Positions 1 to 9,359 of a stretch of DNA of 64,000 nucleotides are shown here, in pieces. Made by a program: the position numbers and the translations under genes. Within the stretch, counting starts at the first letter, position 1. Every line of letters starts with the position of its first letter. This DNA comes from Thermomonas flagellata (GTDB lineage: Bacteria; Pseudomonadota; Gammaproteobacteria; Xanthomonadales; Xanthomonadaceae): the NCBI RefSeq assembly GCF_022419185.1, contig NZ_JAJOZK010000009.1, forward strand, positions 1 through 64,000, given 5' to 3'. The notes under the pieces are model-generated. The model was not told the DNA's origin. It did not search any database and saw only the letters and a program-made list of their open reading frames with translations.

Positions 1-53
1 GCGAGGGCGGGCGCACGGTCGGCGCCGGCGTGGTGTCGAAGATCCTCAAGTAA
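1..53 (+). CDS. tuf: Elongation factor Tu, C-terminal end (partial)
   Basis: Only the last 16 codons before TAA at 51-53 are present. They read EGGRTVGAGVVSKILK, the conserved end of EF-Tu, which carries aminoacyl-tRNA to the ribosome. The gene begins outside the window. A tuf gene directly before rpsJ is the usual order (rpsL-rpsG-fusA-tuf-rpsJ) in gammaproteobacteria. The family assignment is secure despite the short piece because this motif is highly conserved. Confidence 0.93.
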   Translation, partial: EGGRTVGAGVVSKILK

Positions 54-102
54 GCCCCTGCGTGTCCCCCGTTCCCGGCGACGGGAACGGGCCGGGGTCG
101 AG

Positions 103-124
103 GCAGGCGGCGCAAGCCGCCTGC
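103..124 (+). terminator. Perfect 9-bp stem with GCAA loop downstream of tuf
   Basis: GCAGGCGGC at 103-111 and GCCGCCTGC at 116-124 are exact complements around a GCAA tetraloop. A second 8-bp inverted repeat lies at 69-90 (CCGTTCCC / GGGAACGG). The only T-rich run after the stem is GATTTT about 10 bases later, so this is not a textbook intrinsic terminator. It may end or attenuate the tuf transcript before the S10 promoter, or simply protect the 3' end. Confidence 0.35.
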
Positions 125-151
125 GGGCCGGAAGATTTTGCGCGGGCATGC

Positions 152-181
152 TTGCAAGCGCGACCGGCGTCGATTTACAAT
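152..181 (+). promoter_or_regulatory. Putative S10 operon promoter
   Basis: TTGCAA (152-157) and TACAAT (176-181) are spaced by 18 bases. TACAAT is one mismatch from the sigma-70 -10 consensus, and the same hexamer precedes prpB and rpsH in this window. Transcription would begin near 188, about 295 bases before rpsJ, leaving a long leader as in other S10 operons. Inferred from sequence only. Confidence 0.5.
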
Positions 182-188
182 GCAAGAC

Positions 189-483
189 CCTTCGGCAATG
201 TGTGTTGCCGGGGTAGCGAAATGAGGCGCAGGATGCGCCTCGTGTTCGCCAGACAGGGAGATGTCGCGCGGCAGGGCCTCGTCCGTTCCGGAAAGTAGTC
301 CGGAGCATATCGGCGGGGCCTTTCGGCGCGTTCATGGATTCCCGAGGCTGGCGGGCCGGGCGACCGGGCCGCCAGCGTGTTTTTCCGGGCCGCGCCGCGG
401 CCCGCCTGCAGTACCCGCAGTACCCGGGGGTGCGGCGCACGACGCCGCCGCGCCTGTCGCTCTTTCGATACGAGGCATTCCTC
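189..483 (+). other. Long untranslated leader of the S10 operon
   Basis: This is the gene-free stretch between the putative promoter and rpsJ. It contains a 6-bp hairpin at 193-210 (CGGCAA / TTGCCG) close to the predicted transcript start, an 8-bp stem at 386-404 (CGGGCCGC / GCGGCCCG, 3-base loop) preceded by a short T run, and a tandem 9-bp repeat GCAGTACCC at 408-425. In enterobacteria the S10 leader binds L4 to control the operon. A similar role here is only inferred; the E. coli leader structure was not recognised. No convincing gene is seen. Confidence 0.4.
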
Positions 484-795
<312 letters not shown>

Positions 796-807
796 AGGAG
801 GCCCGTG

Positions 808-1464
808 ATGAGCGCGAAGAAGCATTCGCTCGGCATCGTCGGCCGCAAGGCCGGCATGAGCCGGATGTTCACCGAGGACGGCAAGTCGGTGCCGGTGACC
901 CTGATCGAGGCCACCCCGAACCGCATCACCCAGGTCAAGACCCTGGAGACCGACGGCTACTGCGCGGTGCAGGTGACCGCCGGCGTCAAGCGTGCCAGCC
1001 TGCTGACCAAGCCGGAGGTCGGGCACTTGGCCAAGGCCAAGGTCGAGGCCGGGCGTGGGTTGTGGGAGCTGCGGGTCGAGCCCGACCAGATCGGCAAGTA
1101 CGAGGTCGGCGGCGAGATCCGCGCCGACATCTTCGAGGTCGGCCAGAAGGTCGATGTGCAGGGCGTGACCAAGGGCAAGGGCTTCCAGGGCACCATCAAG
1201 CGCTGGAACTTCACCATGGGCGATGCGACCCACGGCAACTCGCTGTCGCACCGCGCGCCGGGCTCGATCGGCCAGCGCCAGACCCCGGGCCGCGTGTTCC
1301 CGGGCAAGAAGATGGCCGGCCACATGGGCCACGTCACCCAGACCACCCAGAACCTGCAGGTGGTCAAGGTCGACGCCGAGCGCGGTCTGATCGCCGTGCG
1401 CGGCGCGGTCCCGGGTGCGCCGGGCGGCGACGTGATCGTGCGCCCGACCAGCAAGGGAGTCTGA
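808..1464 (+). CDS. rplC: 50S ribosomal protein L3 (uL3)
   Basis: This 218-residue protein carries the L3 signature stretch with [20 protein letters not shown] in its central extension, which reaches toward the peptidyl-transferase centre. In E. coli a glutamine in this loop is methylated by PrmB; the GxQ context is kept here. L3 starts early large-subunit assembly. The start is ATG 808 rather than GTG 805 because AAAGGAGG at 794-801 is then 6 bases away. Confidence 0.98.
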   Translation: MSAKKHSLGIVGRKAGMSRMFTEDGKSVPVTLIEATPNRITQVKTLETDGYCAVQVTAGVKRASLLTKPEVGHLAKAKVEAGRGLWELRVEPDQIGKYEVGGEIRADIFEVGQKVDVQGVTKGKGFQGTIKRWNFTMGDATHGNSLSHRAPGSIGQRQTPGRVFPGKKMAGHMGHVTQTTQNLQVVKVDAERGLIAVRGAVPGAPGGDVIVRPTSKGV

Positions 1465-1467
1465 TCC

Positions 1468-2070
1468 ATGGAACTGAACGTCAACGGCGGCGCCAAGCTG
1501 GCCGTGTCCGAGGCGGTGTTCGGCCGCCCCTTCAACGAGGACCTGGTGCACCAGGTCGTCGTCGCCTACCGCAACGCGGGCCGCGCCGGCACCAAGGCCC
1601 AGAAGACCCGCTCGGAAGTCCACGGCACCACCAAGAAGTCCAAGCGCCAGAAGGGCGGCGGCGCCCGCCACGGCGCGCTGACCGCGCCGATCTTCGTCGG
1701 CGGCGGCGTGACCTTCGCGGCCAAGCCGCGCAGCTTCGCGCAGAAGGTCAACCGCAAGATGTACCGCGCCGCGATCGCGACCATCCTGTCCGAGCTCAAC
1801 CGCCAGGGGCGCATCACGGTGGTCGAGGCGTTCGACGTGGATGCGCCGAAGACCCGTGGCCTGGTCGCCAAGCTGGCCGACCTCAAGGCGGGGCAGCGCC
1901 CGCTGATCGTCACCGAGGACGCCTCGGAGAACCTGTACCTGTCGGCCCGCAACCTGCCGTACGTGCAGGTGCGTGACGTGCAGGGGCTGGACCCGGTCGC
2001 GCTGGTCGGCGCCGACACCGTGGTCGTGACCACCGACGCGGTCAAGAAGATCGAGGAGTGGCTGGCATGA
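1468..2070 (+). CDS. rplD: 50S ribosomal protein L4 (uL4)
   Basis: This 200-residue protein has the family's extended loop ([13 protein letters not shown]), which lines the peptide exit tunnel near L22. In E. coli L4 also represses its own operon by binding the S10 leader. It begins 3 bases after rplC, and its TGA overlaps the ATG of rplW (ATGA), which indicates translational coupling. Confidence 0.98.
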   Translation: MELNVNGGAKLAVSEAVFGRPFNEDLVHQVVVAYRNAGRAGTKAQKTRSEVHGTTKKSKRQKGGGARHGALTAPIFVGGGVTFAAKPRSFAQKVNRKMYRAAIATILSELNRQGRITVVEAFDVDAPKTRGLVAKLADLKAGQRPLIVTEDASENLYLSARNLPYVQVRDVQGLDPVALVGADTVVVTTDAVKKIEEWLA

Positions 2071-2363
2071 GCGCCAATCTGTACGAAGTGATCCGTGCGC
2101 CGCGCGTGTCCGAGAAGACCGCGCGCCTGCAGGAAGTGTCCAACCAGTACGTCTTCGAGGTCGCCAAGACCGCCACCAAGGCCGACGTGAAGGCCGCGGT
2201 GGAGAAGATTTTCGACGTCAAGGTCGAGGCGGTGAACGTGGTGAACGTGAAGGGCAAGAACAAGACCTTCAAGTTCCGCCAGGGGCGCCGCGGCGACTGG
2301 CGCAAGGCCTACGTCACGCTGGCCGAGGGCCAGTCGATCGACGTCATGACCGTCTCGGCCTGA
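2067..2363 (+). CDS. rplW: 50S ribosomal protein L23 (uL23)
   Basis: This 98-residue protein begins [19 protein letters not shown], matching the family, in which the ISEK-like stretch is conserved. L23 lies at the tunnel exit and is the docking point for trigger factor and the signal recognition particle. ATG 2067 overlaps the rplD stop by 4 bases; the in-frame GTG at 2058 lies inside rplD and lacks support. Confidence 0.97.
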   Translation: MSANLYEVIRAPRVSEKTARLQEVSNQYVFEVAKTATKADVKAAVEKIFDVKVEAVNVVNVKGKNKTFKFRQGRRGDWRKAYVTLAEGQSIDVMTVSA

Positions 2364-2373
2364 GGAAGCATCC

Positions 2374-3201
2374 ATGGCATTGATGACCTTCAAGCCCACC
2401 TCGCCCGGCCGCCGCGCCGCGGTGCGCGTGGTGACGCCCGACCTGCACAAGGGCGCGCCGTACGCGCCGCTGCTGGAGAAGCAGGGCAAGACCGGTGGCC
2501 GCAACCACCACGGCCGCATCACCACCCGCCACATCGGCGGCGGCCACAAGCACCACTACCGGATCATCGACTTCAAGCGCGACAAGGAAGGCATCCCCGC
2601 GCGCGTGGAGCGCATCGAGTACGACCCCAACCGCACCGCGCACATCGCGCTGCTGTGCTACGCCGACGGCGAGCGCCGCTACATCATCGCGCCCAAGGGC
2701 CTGAAGGCGGGCGACCAGGTGATCGCCGGCCGCGACGCCCCGATCAAGACCGGCAACACCCTGCCGCTGCGCAACATCCCGGTCGGCTCCACCGTGCACT
2801 GCATCGAGATGAAGCCGGGCAAGGGCGCGCAGCTGGCGCGCGCCGCCGGCGCCGGCGTGCAGCTGATCGCGCGCGAGGGCGTGTACGCGCTGCTGCGCCT
2901 GCGCTCGGGCGAGATGCGCAAGGTCCCGGCCGAGTGCCGCGCCACCATCGGCGAGGTCGGCAACGACGAGCACAACCTGGAGAAGCTGGGCAAGGCCGGC
3001 GCCAAGCGCTGGCGCGGCGTGCGGCCGACCGTGCGCGGCGCCGCGATGAATCCGGTCGACCACCCGCATGGCGGCGGCGAGGGCCGCTCCGGCCAGGGCA
3101 ACCCGCACCCGGTCACCCCGTGGGGTGTGCCGACCAAGGGTTACAAGACCCGCAAGAACAAGCGCACCCAGCAGTTCATCGTGCGCGACCGCAGGAGCTA
3201 A
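2374..3201 (+). CDS. rplB: 50S ribosomal protein L2 (uL2)
   Basis: This 275-residue protein has the expected length and ends with the [14 protein letters not shown] motif. That motif includes the conserved histidine near the peptidyl-transferase centre. L2 joins the subunits and is one of the most conserved ribosomal proteins. It begins 10 bases after rplW behind a GAGGAAG site, and rpsS follows after 6 bases. Confidence 0.99.
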   Translation: MALMTFKPTSPGRRAAVRVVTPDLHKGAPYAPLLEKQGKTGGRNHHGRITTRHIGGGHKHHYRIIDFKRDKEGIPARVERIEYDPNRTAHIALLCYADGERRYIIAPKGLKAGDQVIAGRDAPIKTGNTLPLRNIPVGSTVHCIEMKPGKGAQLARAAGAGVQLIAREGVYALLRLRSGEMRKVPAECRATIGEVGNDEHNLEKLGKAGAKRWRGVRPTVRGAAMNPVDHPHGGGEGRSGQGNPHPVTPWGVPTKGYKTRKNKRTQQFIVRDRRS

Positions 3202-3207
3202 TCGGCA

Positions 3208-3474
3208 ATGGCACGTTCACTGAAGAAAGGCCCGTTCGTCGACCACCACCTGATGAAGAAGGTGGAGGCCGCGGGCAGCAGCAAGAAGCCGATCAAGACC
3301 TGGTCGCGCCGCTCGACGATCCTGCCGGAGATGATCGGGTTCACCATCGCCGTGCACAACGGCAAGAACCACGTCCCGGTGCTGGTCAACGAGAACATGG
3401 TCGGCCACAAGCTCGGCGAGTTCGCCCTGACCCGGACCTTCAAGGGTCACGGCGGCGACAAGAAGTCGAAGTAA
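3208..3474 (+). CDS. rpsS: 30S ribosomal protein S19 (uS19)
   Basis: This 88-residue protein begins [18 protein letters not shown], the diagnostic N terminus of S19, and has the central [20 protein letters not shown] motif. S19 binds 16S rRNA in the head with S13 and contacts the A-site finger. It sits in the normal position between L2 and L22. Confidence 0.98.
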   Translation: MARSLKKGPFVDHHLMKKVEAAGSSKKPIKTWSRRSTILPEMIGFTIAVHNGKNHVPVLVNENMVGHKLGEFALTRTFKGHGGDKKSK

Positions 3475-3484
3475 GGAGATGACA

Positions 3485-3820
3485 ATGGAAGCGAAAGCCA
3501 TCCTGCGCACCGCGCGCATCTCCCCGCAGAAGGCCCGCCTGGTCGCCGACCAGGTGCGCGGGCTGTCCGCCGAGCGCGCGGTCAACCTGCTGAAGTTCTC
3601 CGACAAGAAGGCCGCCGCCATGATCCGCAAGGTGGTGGAGTCGGCCATCGCCAACGCCGAGAACAACCAGGGCGCCGACATCGACGCCCTGAAGGTCAAG
3701 ACCATCATGGTCGACGAGGGCCCGATCCTGAAGCGCTTCATGGCGCGGGCGAAGGGCCGTGGCACGCGCATCAGCAAGCGCACCAGCCACATCACCGTGG
3801 TCGTGGGCGAGGGCAAGTAA
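3485..3820 (+). CDS. rplV: 50S ribosomal protein L22 (uL22)
   Basis: This 111-residue protein begins [20 protein letters not shown]. It contains the beta-hairpin segment ([15 protein letters not shown]) that lines the exit tunnel and where macrolide-resistance changes are known in other species. An upstream ATG at 3479 touches the AAGGAG site at 3473-3478, so ATG 3485, 6 bases from that site, is the better start. Confidence 0.97.
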   Translation: MEAKAILRTARISPQKARLVADQVRGLSAERAVNLLKFSDKKAAAMIRKVVESAIANAENNQGADIDALKVKTIMVDEGPILKRFMARAKGRGTRISKRTSHITVVVGEGK

Positions 3821-3822
3821 TC

Positions 3823-4578
3823 ATGGGTCACAAAGTCAATCCGATCGGCATCCGCCTGGGCATCGCCAAGGACTGGAACTCCAAGTGGTATGCCGGCAAG
3901 AAGCAGTACGCCGACTACCTCGCCGCCGACCTGAAGGTGCGCGACATGCTGCGCAAGAAACTGGCGCAGGCGGGGATCAGCAAGATCCTGATCGAGCGCC
4001 CGGCCAACAACGCGCGCGTCACCATCCACACCGCCCGCCCGGGCGTGGTGATCGGCAAGCGTGGCGAGGACATCGAGAAGCTGCGCAAGGAGGTCTCGGA
4101 CGTGATGGGCGTGCCCGCCCACATCAACGTGACCGAGGTGCGCAAGCCGGAGCTGGACGCGCAGCTGGTGGCGGAGTCGATCGCGCAGCAGCTCGAGCGC
4201 CGCATCATGTTCCGCCGCGCGATGAAGCGCGCGGTCGGCAATGCGATGCGCCTGGGCGCGCTCGGCATCAAGGTCAACGTCGCCGGCCGCCTGAACGGCG
4301 CCGAGATCGCGCGTTCGGAGTGGTACCGCGAGGGCCGCGTGCCGCTGCACACCCTGCGCGCGGACATCGACTACGGTTTCGCCGAAGCGCACACCACCTA
4401 CGGCGTGATCGGGATCAAGGTCTGGATCTACAAGGGTGAGATCTTCGATTTCAGCCAGGTCGGCCAGGAGAAGCAGGACGACGCCCCGGCCGCGCGCGAG
4501 CGCGGCGACCGCGAGCGTCCGCGCGGCCCGCGCCGCGACCGTGGCGACCGCGCCGAGCGCGGCGAAGCGAGGGAGTAA
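3823..4578 (+). CDS. rpsC: 30S ribosomal protein S3 (uS3) with Arg-rich tail
   Basis: This 251-residue protein has an N-terminal type II KH domain with the GxxG loop GKRGED (about residue 77) and the usual C-terminal S3 domain. S3 lines the mRNA entry tunnel with S4 and S5. The last ~30 residues are a low-complexity tail of Arg, Asp, Glu and Gly, longer than the E. coli protein (233 residues). It begins 2 bases after rplV. Confidence 0.98.
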   Translation: MGHKVNPIGIRLGIAKDWNSKWYAGKKQYADYLAADLKVRDMLRKKLAQAGISKILIERPANNARVTIHTARPGVVIGKRGEDIEKLRKEVSDVMGVPAHINVTEVRKPELDAQLVAESIAQQLERRIMFRRAMKRAVGNAMRLGALGIKVNVAGRLNGAEIARSEWYREGRVPLHTLRADIDYGFAEAHTTYGVIGIKVWIYKGEIFDFSQVGQEKQDDAPAARERGDRERPRGPRRDRGDRAERGEARE

Positions 4579-4581
4579 ACC

Positions 4582-4995
4582 ATGCTGCAACCCAAGCGAA
4601 CCAAATACCGCAAGGTCCACAAGGGCCGCAACGAGGGCCTGAGCTGGAACGGCAACGCCGTCAGCTTCGGCGAGTACGGCCTGAAGGCGACCGCCCACGG
4701 CCAGCTCACCGCCCGCCAGATCGAGGCCGCGCGCCGCTCGATCAGCCGCTACGTCAAGCGCGGCGGCAAGATGTGGATCCGCGTGTTCCCCGACAAGCCG
4801 ATCACAAAGAAGCCGATCGAAGTCCGAATGGGCTCCGGTAAGGGCAACGTGGAGTACTGGGTCGCGCAGATCCAGCCCGGCCGCATGATCTACGAGATCG
4901 AGGGCGTCAGCGAGGAGGTCGCGCGCGAGGCGTTCCGCCTGGCCGCCGCCAAGCTCTCGGTCACCACCCAATTCGTGACCCGGACGGTGCGCTGA
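4582..4995 (+). CDS. rplP: 50S ribosomal protein L16 (uL16)
   Basis: This 137-residue protein begins [17 protein letters not shown] and has the conserved loop [20 protein letters not shown]. The arginine in that loop is hydroxylated in E. coli by RoxA/YcfD. L16 helps position tRNA in the A site. Its TGA overlaps the rpmC ATG by one base (TGATG), so the two are probably translationally coupled. Confidence 0.98.
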   Translation: MLQPKRTKYRKVHKGRNEGLSWNGNAVSFGEYGLKATAHGQLTARQIEAARRSISRYVKRGGKMWIRVFPDKPITKKPIEVRMGSGKGNVEYWVAQIQPGRMIYEIEGVSEEVAREAFRLAAAKLSVTTQFVTRTVR

Positions 4996-5180
4996 TGGAA
5001 CTCAAGCAACTGCGTCAGAAGTCGGCGGACGAGCTCAAGGCCCACCTGGCCGAGCTGCACAAGGAGCGCTTCGCGCTGCGCATGCAGAAGGCCACCGGTC
5101 AGCTCGCCAAGACCCACGAGGCCCGCCGCGTGCGGCGCGAGATCGCGCGCGTCAACACGCTGCTCGGGCAGAAGAAGTAA
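4995..5180 (+). CDS. rpmC: 50S ribosomal protein L29 (uL29)
   Basis: This 61-residue, mostly helical protein begins [20 protein letters not shown]. It has the family pattern of two helices with the [12 protein letters not shown] segment. L29 lies beside L23 at the tunnel exit. It has no separate ribosome-binding site and depends on the overlap with rplP. Confidence 0.97.
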   Translation: MELKQLRQKSADELKAHLAELHKERFALRMQKATGQLAKTHEARRVRREIARVNTLLGQKK

Positions 5181-5191
5181 GGACGGCCGCC

Positions 5192-5455
5192 ATGACCGAA
5201 CAAACCAAGAAGCTGCACACGGTCGAAGGCCGCGTGGTCAGCAACAAGATGGACAAGACCGTGACGGTGCTGGTCGAGCGCCACGTCAAGCACGCGCTGT
5301 ACGGCAAGTACATCCGCCGCTCGACCAAGCTGCACGCCCACGACGCCGACAACGCCTGCAACGAGGGCGACTACGTGCGCGTGGCCGAGTGCGCGCCGAT
5401 TTCCAAGACCAAGAACTGGCGCGTGGTGGAAATCATCACCCGCGCGGCCGAGTAA
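5192..5455 (+). CDS. rpsQ: 30S ribosomal protein S17 (uS17)
   Basis: This 87-residue OB-fold protein carries [18 protein letters not shown] and the [15 protein letters not shown] motif typical of S17, a primary 16S rRNA-binding assembly protein. It follows rpmC by 11 bases, with a short purine-rich site (AAGGACGG) before the ATG. Confidence 0.98.
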   Translation: MTEQTKKLHTVEGRVVSNKMDKTVTVLVERHVKHALYGKYIRRSTKLHAHDADNACNEGDYVRVAECAPISKTKNWRVVEIITRAAE

Positions 5456-5470
5456 GCAGGAGAGACAGCC

Positions 5471-5839
5471 ATGATCCAGATGCAGAGCTATCTCGACGTC
5501 GCCGACAACTCGGGCGCCAAGGAACTGATGTGCATCAAGGTGCTGGGCGGCTCCAAGCGTCGCTACGCCGGCATCGGCGACATCATCAAGGTGTCGGTGA
5601 AGGATGCGATCCCGCGCGGCAAGGTGAAGAAGGGCGACGTGTACAACGCGGTCGTCGTGCGCACCCGCAAGGGCGTGCGCCGTCCGGACGGGTCGCTGAT
5701 CCGCTTCGACGGCAACGCCGCCGTGCTGCTCAACAACAAGCATGAGCCGATCGGCACCCGCATCTTCGGGCCCGTCACCCGCGAGCTGCGTTCCGAGAAG
5801 TTCATGAAGATCGTCTCGCTCGCCCCCGAAGTGCTGTGA
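5471..5839 (+). CDS. rplN: 50S ribosomal protein L14 (uL14)
   Basis: This 122-residue protein is the standard length and begins [20 protein letters not shown]. It has the conserved [20 protein letters not shown] core. L14 forms an intersubunit bridge and is the binding site of the silencing factor RsfS in other bacteria. A CAGGAGAGA site precedes it. It marks the start of the spc gene set in E. coli, but no promoter was evident here. Confidence 0.99.
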   Translation: MIQMQSYLDVADNSGAKELMCIKVLGGSKRRYAGIGDIIKVSVKDAIPRGKVKKGDVYNAVVVRTRKGVRRPDGSLIRFDGNAAVLLNNKHEPIGTRIFGPVTRELRSEKFMKIVSLAPEVL

Positions 5840-5854
5840 GCGCAGGAGACTGAC

Positions 5855-6169
5855 ATGAACCGTATCCGCAAGGGCGACCAGGTGGTGATCACCACCGGCA
5901 ACAAGAAGATCAAGGGCCAGACCGGCGAGGTCCTGCGCGTCGAGGGCGACCGCGTGTACGTCGCCAACCTGAACCTGGTCAAGCGCCATACCAAGCCGAA
6001 CCCGCAGGCCGGCCAGCCCGGCGGCGTGATCGAGCGCGAGGCGTCGATCCACATTTCCAACGTGATGCTCTACAACCCGGCCACGGGCAAGGGCGAGCGC
6101 GTTGCCACCAAGGTGCTGGAGAATGGAAAGCGCATCCGCGTGTTCCGCTCCAGCGGCGAGGCCGTCTGA
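5855..6169 (+). CDS. rplX: 50S ribosomal protein L24 (uL24)
   Basis: This 104-residue protein has an N-terminal KOW motif ([21 protein letters not shown]) and is an assembly initiator that binds the 5' end of 23S rRNA. CAGGAGA lies 8 bases before the ATG. rplE begins one base after its stop codon. Confidence 0.98.
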   Translation: MNRIRKGDQVVITTGNKKIKGQTGEVLRVEGDRVYVANLNLVKRHTKPNPQAGQPGGVIEREASIHISNVMLYNPATGKGERVATKVLENGKRIRVFRSSGEAV

Positions 6170-6170
6170 C

Positions 6171-6713
6171 ATGACTACCCGACTCGAGAAGTTCTACAAG
6201 GACGAGGTGGTGCCGAAGCTGATGCAGCAGTTCGGTTACACCAATCCGATGGAAGTGCCCAAGCTGGTCAAGATCACGCTGAACATGGGCGTGGGCGAGG
6301 CCGCGACCAACAAGAAGGTGCTGGAGAACGCGGTGGCCGACATGGCCAAGATCGCCGGCCAGAAGCCGGTGGTCACCAAGTCGCGCATCTCGGTGGCTTC
6401 GTTCAAGATCCGCGACGGCTGGCCGATCGGCTGCAAGGTGACCCTGCGCCGCGCGCGCATGTACGAGTTCCTGGACCGCCTGATCAACATCGCGCTGCCG
6501 CGCGTGCGCGACTTCCGCGGCGTGTCGGGGCGTTCGTTCGACGGCCGCGGCAACTACAACATGGGCGTGAAGGAGCAGATCATCTTCCCGGAGATCGACT
6601 TCGACGCCGTCGACGCCATGCGCGGCATGGACATCGCGATCACCACCACGGCGAAGACCGACGCGGAGGCCAAGGCCCTGCTCGAGGCCTTCCGCTTCCC
6701 GTTCCGCAACTAA
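6171..6713 (+). CDS. rplE: 50S ribosomal protein L5 (uL5)
   Basis: This 180-residue protein begins [20 protein letters not shown] and contains [11 protein letters not shown] and the [21 protein letters not shown] motif of L5, which anchors 5S rRNA and contacts the P-site tRNA. The frame extends upstream into rplX, but ATG 6171 is where the family begins. Confidence 0.98.
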   Translation: MTTRLEKFYKDEVVPKLMQQFGYTNPMEVPKLVKITLNMGVGEAATNKKVLENAVADMAKIAGQKPVVTKSRISVASFKIRDGWPIGCKVTLRRARMYEFLDRLINIALPRVRDFRGVSGRSFDGRGNYNMGVKEQIIFPEIDFDAVDAMRGMDIAITTTAKTDAEAKALLEAFRFPFRN

Positions 6714-6722
6714 GGACAGGCC

Positions 6723-7028
6723 ATGGCCAAGACCTGCATGATCAACCGTGAGGCCAAGCGCGCCAAGCTGGCCAAGCAGTACGCTGCCAAGCGCGAGGCC
6801 CTGAAGAAGATCATCTCCAGCCAGGACGCGTCCTACGAGGAGAAGATGGCTGCGGCGGTGAAGCTGCAGAAGCTGCCGCGCGACTCCTCGCCGAGCCGCC
6901 AGACCACCCGCTGCGTGCTGACCGGGCGCCCGCGCGCGGTCTACAGCAAGTTCGGCCTCGGCCGCAACAAGCTGCGCGAGGCGACCATGCGCGGCGACGT
7001 GCCCGGCCTGCGCAAGGCCAGCTGGTAA
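6723..7028 (+). CDS. rpsN: 30S ribosomal protein S14 (uS14), zinc-free form
   Basis: This 101-residue protein is the long form of S14. It has the C-terminal [19 protein letters not shown] motif but only two cysteines (about residues 5 and 65) and no CxxC pairs, so it does not bind zinc. The zinc-free type is the usual one in gammaproteobacteria. After this gene the operon is broken by 117 non-coding bases before rpsH. Confidence 0.97.
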   Translation: MAKTCMINREAKRAKLAKQYAAKREALKKIISSQDASYEEKMAAAVKLQKLPRDSSPSRQTTRCVLTGRPRAVYSKFGLGRNKLREATMRGDVPGLRKASW

Positions 7029-7032
7029 TTGC

Positions 7033-7064
7033 TACAATACGCGGCTTGCCCTGCCGGGCAAGCC
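7033..7064 (+). promoter_or_regulatory. Putative internal spc promoter with hairpin
   Basis: TACAAT at 7033-7038 begins 5 bases after the rpsN stop. It is followed by GGCTTGCC (7043-7050) and GGCAAGCC (7057-7064), an exact 8-bp stem with a 6-base loop. The predicted transcript start falls at the foot of this hairpin. No good -35 is seen. It may be an internal promoter for rpsH onward or a processing or regulatory hairpin. Confidence 0.4.
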
Positions 7065-7145
7065 AACCCAGCCGCCGCCATCCGGGGCGGCCGCATCCCC
7101 AGACCCATTCGCGCAAGCGGATATCGGTGCTACGCAAGGTGACCC

Positions 7146-7541
7146 ATGAGCATGACTGATCCCATCGCCGACATGCTGGTCCGCATCAAGAATGCGGCGG
7201 CGGTCGGCAAGCCGACGGTGAAGATGCCGTCCTCCAAGATCAAGGTCGCGATCGCCAACGTCCTCAAGGCCGAGGGCTACATCGCCGACGCCCGCGTGAC
7301 CCAGGACGGCGCCAAGGCCGAGCTGGAGATCGCGCTGAAGTACTACGAGGGCAAGCCGGTGATCGAGACCCTCAAGCGCGTCTCGCGCTCGGGCCTGCGC
7401 CAGTACCGCGGCAAGGACGCGCTGCCGAAGGTGCTCGGCGGCTTGGGCGTGGCCATCATTTCCACCTCCAAGGGCATCATGACCGACGCGCAGGCGCGCC
7501 AGCAGGGCGTCGGCGGCGAAGTCCTGTGCATCGTGGCCTAA
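7146..7541 (+). CDS. rpsH: 30S ribosomal protein S8 (uS8)
   Basis: This 131-residue protein begins [17 protein letters not shown], as does the E. coli protein, supporting ATG 7146 over ATG 7152. AAGGTGA lies just upstream. S8 binds the central domain of 16S rRNA and, in E. coli, represses the spc operon by binding rplE mRNA. The C-terminal [20 protein letters not shown] is conserved. Confidence 0.98.
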   Translation: MSMTDPIADMLVRIKNAAAVGKPTVKMPSSKIKVAIANVLKAEGYIADARVTQDGAKAELEIALKYYEGKPVIETLKRVSRSGLRQYRGKDALPKVLGGLGVAIISTSKGIMTDAQARQQGVGGEVLCIVA

Positions 7542-7555
7542 GGGAGGAGACGAAC

Positions 7556-8083
7556 ATGTCCCGCGTTGCCAAGAAGCCCGTGGCCCTGGCCAAGGGCGTT
7601 GAACTCACCGTCCAGGCCGAATCGGTCAGCGTCAAGGGCCCGAAGGGCACCCTGAGCGTGGCCAAGCCGGCCGGCGTGCAGGTCGAGGCCGCCGACGGCC
7701 AGGCCCGCATCACCGCCAACGACCCGGCGCTGGTGCCGATGGCCGGCACCCTGCGTGCGATCCTCGCCAACATGGTGCAGGGCGTCAGCCAGGGCTTCGA
7801 GCGCAAGCTCGAACTGGTCGGCGTCGGCTACCGCGCCTCCGCCCAGGGCAAGGACCTGAACCTGTCGCTCGGCTACTCGCACCCGGTGGTGTTCAAGGCC
7901 CCCGAGGGGATCACCATCACCACCCCGAGCCAGACCGAGATCGTGGTCGCCGGCGCCGACAAGCAGCTGGTCGGCGAGGTCGCCGCCAAGATCCGCGGCT
8001 ACCGTCCGCCGGAGCCCTACAAGGGCAAGGGCGTCAAGTACGCCGGCGAGAACATCATCCGCAAGGAAGCCAAGAAGGCCTAA
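7556..8083 (+). CDS. rplF: 50S ribosomal protein L6 (uL6)
   Basis: This 175-residue protein is made of two repeated domains and ends with [20 protein letters not shown], the diagnostic L6 motif. L6 lies near the factor-binding site and is needed for late large-subunit assembly. GGGAGGAGA precedes ATG 7556; the frame continues upstream into rpsH without meaning. Confidence 0.98.
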   Translation: MSRVAKKPVALAKGVELTVQAESVSVKGPKGTLSVAKPAGVQVEAADGQARITANDPALVPMAGTLRAILANMVQGVSQGFERKLELVGVGYRASAQGKDLNLSLGYSHPVVFKAPEGITITTPSQTEIVVAGADKQLVGEVAAKIRGYRPPEPYKGKGVKYAGENIIRKEAKKA

Positions 8084-8137
8084 CGGCGCCTCCCAGACCA
8101 GGGACGTCCCGCCTTCAGCTTCCGGAGAGAGAAGACC

Positions 8138-8491
8138 ATGGAAAAGAAGATCGCCCGCCTGCGCCGCGCCAAGTCCACCCGCGCGCGCATCCGCATCCTC
8201 GGCGTGCCGCGCCTGTCGGTGCTGCGCACCGGCCAGCACCTGTACGCGCAGGTGTTCACCGCCGACGGCGCCCAGGTCCTGGCCGCCGCGTCGACCGTCC
8301 AGGCCGACGTCAAGGACGGCCTCAAGAGCGGCAAGAACATGGAGGCCGCCGCCAAGGTGGGCCGCATGATCGCCGAGCGCGCGCGTGCGGCCGGGATCGA
8401 GAAGGTCGCCTTCGACCGCTCGGGCTACCGCTACCACGGCCGCATCAAGGCGCTGGCCGACGCCGCGCGCGAGGGCGGCCTGCAGTTCTGA
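8138..8491 (+). CDS. rplR: 50S ribosomal protein L18 (uL18)
   Basis: This 117-residue protein has a basic N terminus and the C-terminal [20 protein letters not shown] motif of L18, which binds 5S rRNA with L5. It is preceded by GGAGAGAAG and followed by an unusually long 137-base gap before rpsE. Confidence 0.98.
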   Translation: MEKKIARLRRAKSTRARIRILGVPRLSVLRTGQHLYAQVFTADGAQVLAAASTVQADVKDGLKSGKNMEAAAKVGRMIAERARAAGIEKVAFDRSGYRYHGRIKALADAAREGGLQF

Positions 8492-8498
8492 CGCCGTC

Positions 8499-8526
8499 GC
8501 GCACCGCCCGCCGGCGCGGGGTGCGC
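8499..8526 (+). other. Inverted repeat in the rplR-rpsE gap
   Basis: GCGCACC (8499-8505) and GGTGCGC (8520-8526) form a 7-bp stem. A second pair of arms around GCCGTTCC and GGAACG lies at about 8532-8570. The 137-base gap between two spc genes that usually lie close together may carry a structured RNA or a processing site. No gene is seen in it. Confidence 0.3.
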
Positions 8527-8628
8527 CGGACGCCGTTCCCGGTTGCGGGGCCGGCGGAACGCCCGCAGCAGACCACAACCACAAGCGGCCCCGCCGCACA
8601 TCCCATACACACCTGACGAGACATCGAA

Positions 8629-9168
8629 ATGGCAGAGCAGCGCGAACCGCGCGGGCGCGACCGCAACCGCGAACGCGAAGAGATCGATGACGGCATGATC
8701 GAGAAGCTGATCGCGGTCAACCGCGTCAGCAAGACGGTCAAGGGCGGCCGGCAGTTCACCTTCACCGCGCTGACCGTGGTCGGCGACGGCGCCGGCAAGG
8801 TCGGCTTCGGCTACGGCAAGGCCCGCGAAGTGCCGGTGGCGATCCAGAAGTCGATGGAGTACGCCCGCCGCAACATGAGCACGGTCGAGCTCAACAACGG
8901 CACCCTGTTCCACGCGGTCAAGGCCGGCCACGGCGCGGCCCGCGTGTTCATGCAGCCGGCGTCCGAGGGCACCGGCGTGATCGCCGGCGGCGCCATGCGC
9001 GCCGTGCTCGAGGCGGTCGGGGTGAAGAACGTGCTGGCCAAGGCGGTCGGCTCGCGCAACCCGATCAACCTGGTGCGCGCCACCGTCAAGGGACTGCAGG
9101 CCATGCACTCGCCGGCCAAGATCGCGGCCAAGCGCGGCAAGAAGGTGGAGGACCTGATCCATGGCTAA
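8629..9168 (+). CDS. rpsE: 30S ribosomal protein S5 (uS5)
   Basis: This 179-residue protein has the S5 double-stranded RNA-binding-like domain ([20 protein letters not shown]) and the C-terminal [15 protein letters not shown] motif. S5 guards mRNA entry and decoding accuracy with S4. The first ~20 residues are a charged Arg/Glu-rich extension compared with E. coli. It overlaps the start of rpmD by 8 bases. Confidence 0.98.
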   Translation: MAEQREPRGRDRNREREEIDDGMIEKLIAVNRVSKTVKGGRQFTFTALTVVGDGAGKVGFGYGKAREVPVAIQKSMEYARRNMSTVELNNGTLFHAVKAGHGAARVFMQPASEGTGVIAGGAMRAVLEAVGVKNVLAKAVGSRNPINLVRATVKGLQAMHSPAKIAAKRGKKVEDLIHG

Positions 9169-9355
9169 CGAGAATGCCGTCAAGACCATCAAGGTCCGCC
9201 TGGTCAAGGGCCTGCGCGGCACCCAGTCCCGCCACCGCCTGTCGGTGCGCGCGCTCGGCCTCGGCAAGGTGGGCAGCGTGCGCGAGCTGAAGGACAGCCC
9301 GCAGGTGCGCGGCCTGATCAACCAGTTGCACTACCTGGTGCAGGTGGAGGAGTAA
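9161..9355 (+). CDS. rpmD: 50S ribosomal protein L30 (uL30)
   Basis: This 64-residue protein contains [23 protein letters not shown] and ends with [15 protein letters not shown], matching L30. The ATG lies inside the last codons of rpsE, so translation is probably coupled. Confidence 0.96.
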   Translation: MANENAVKTIKVRLVKGLRGTQSRHRLSVRALGLGKVGSVRELKDSPQVRGLINQLHYLVQVEE

Positions 9356-9359
9356 TCGC

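Noticed and set aside
69-90. Inverted repeat after tuf as a full intrinsic terminator
   Set aside because: The 8-bp stem is real but no T-run follows, so it was noted only in passing rather than called.
3217-4971. Long minus-strand frame opposite rpsS to rplP
   Set aside because: It is an antisense shadow of conserved ribosomal genes, with no motif and no ribosome-binding site.
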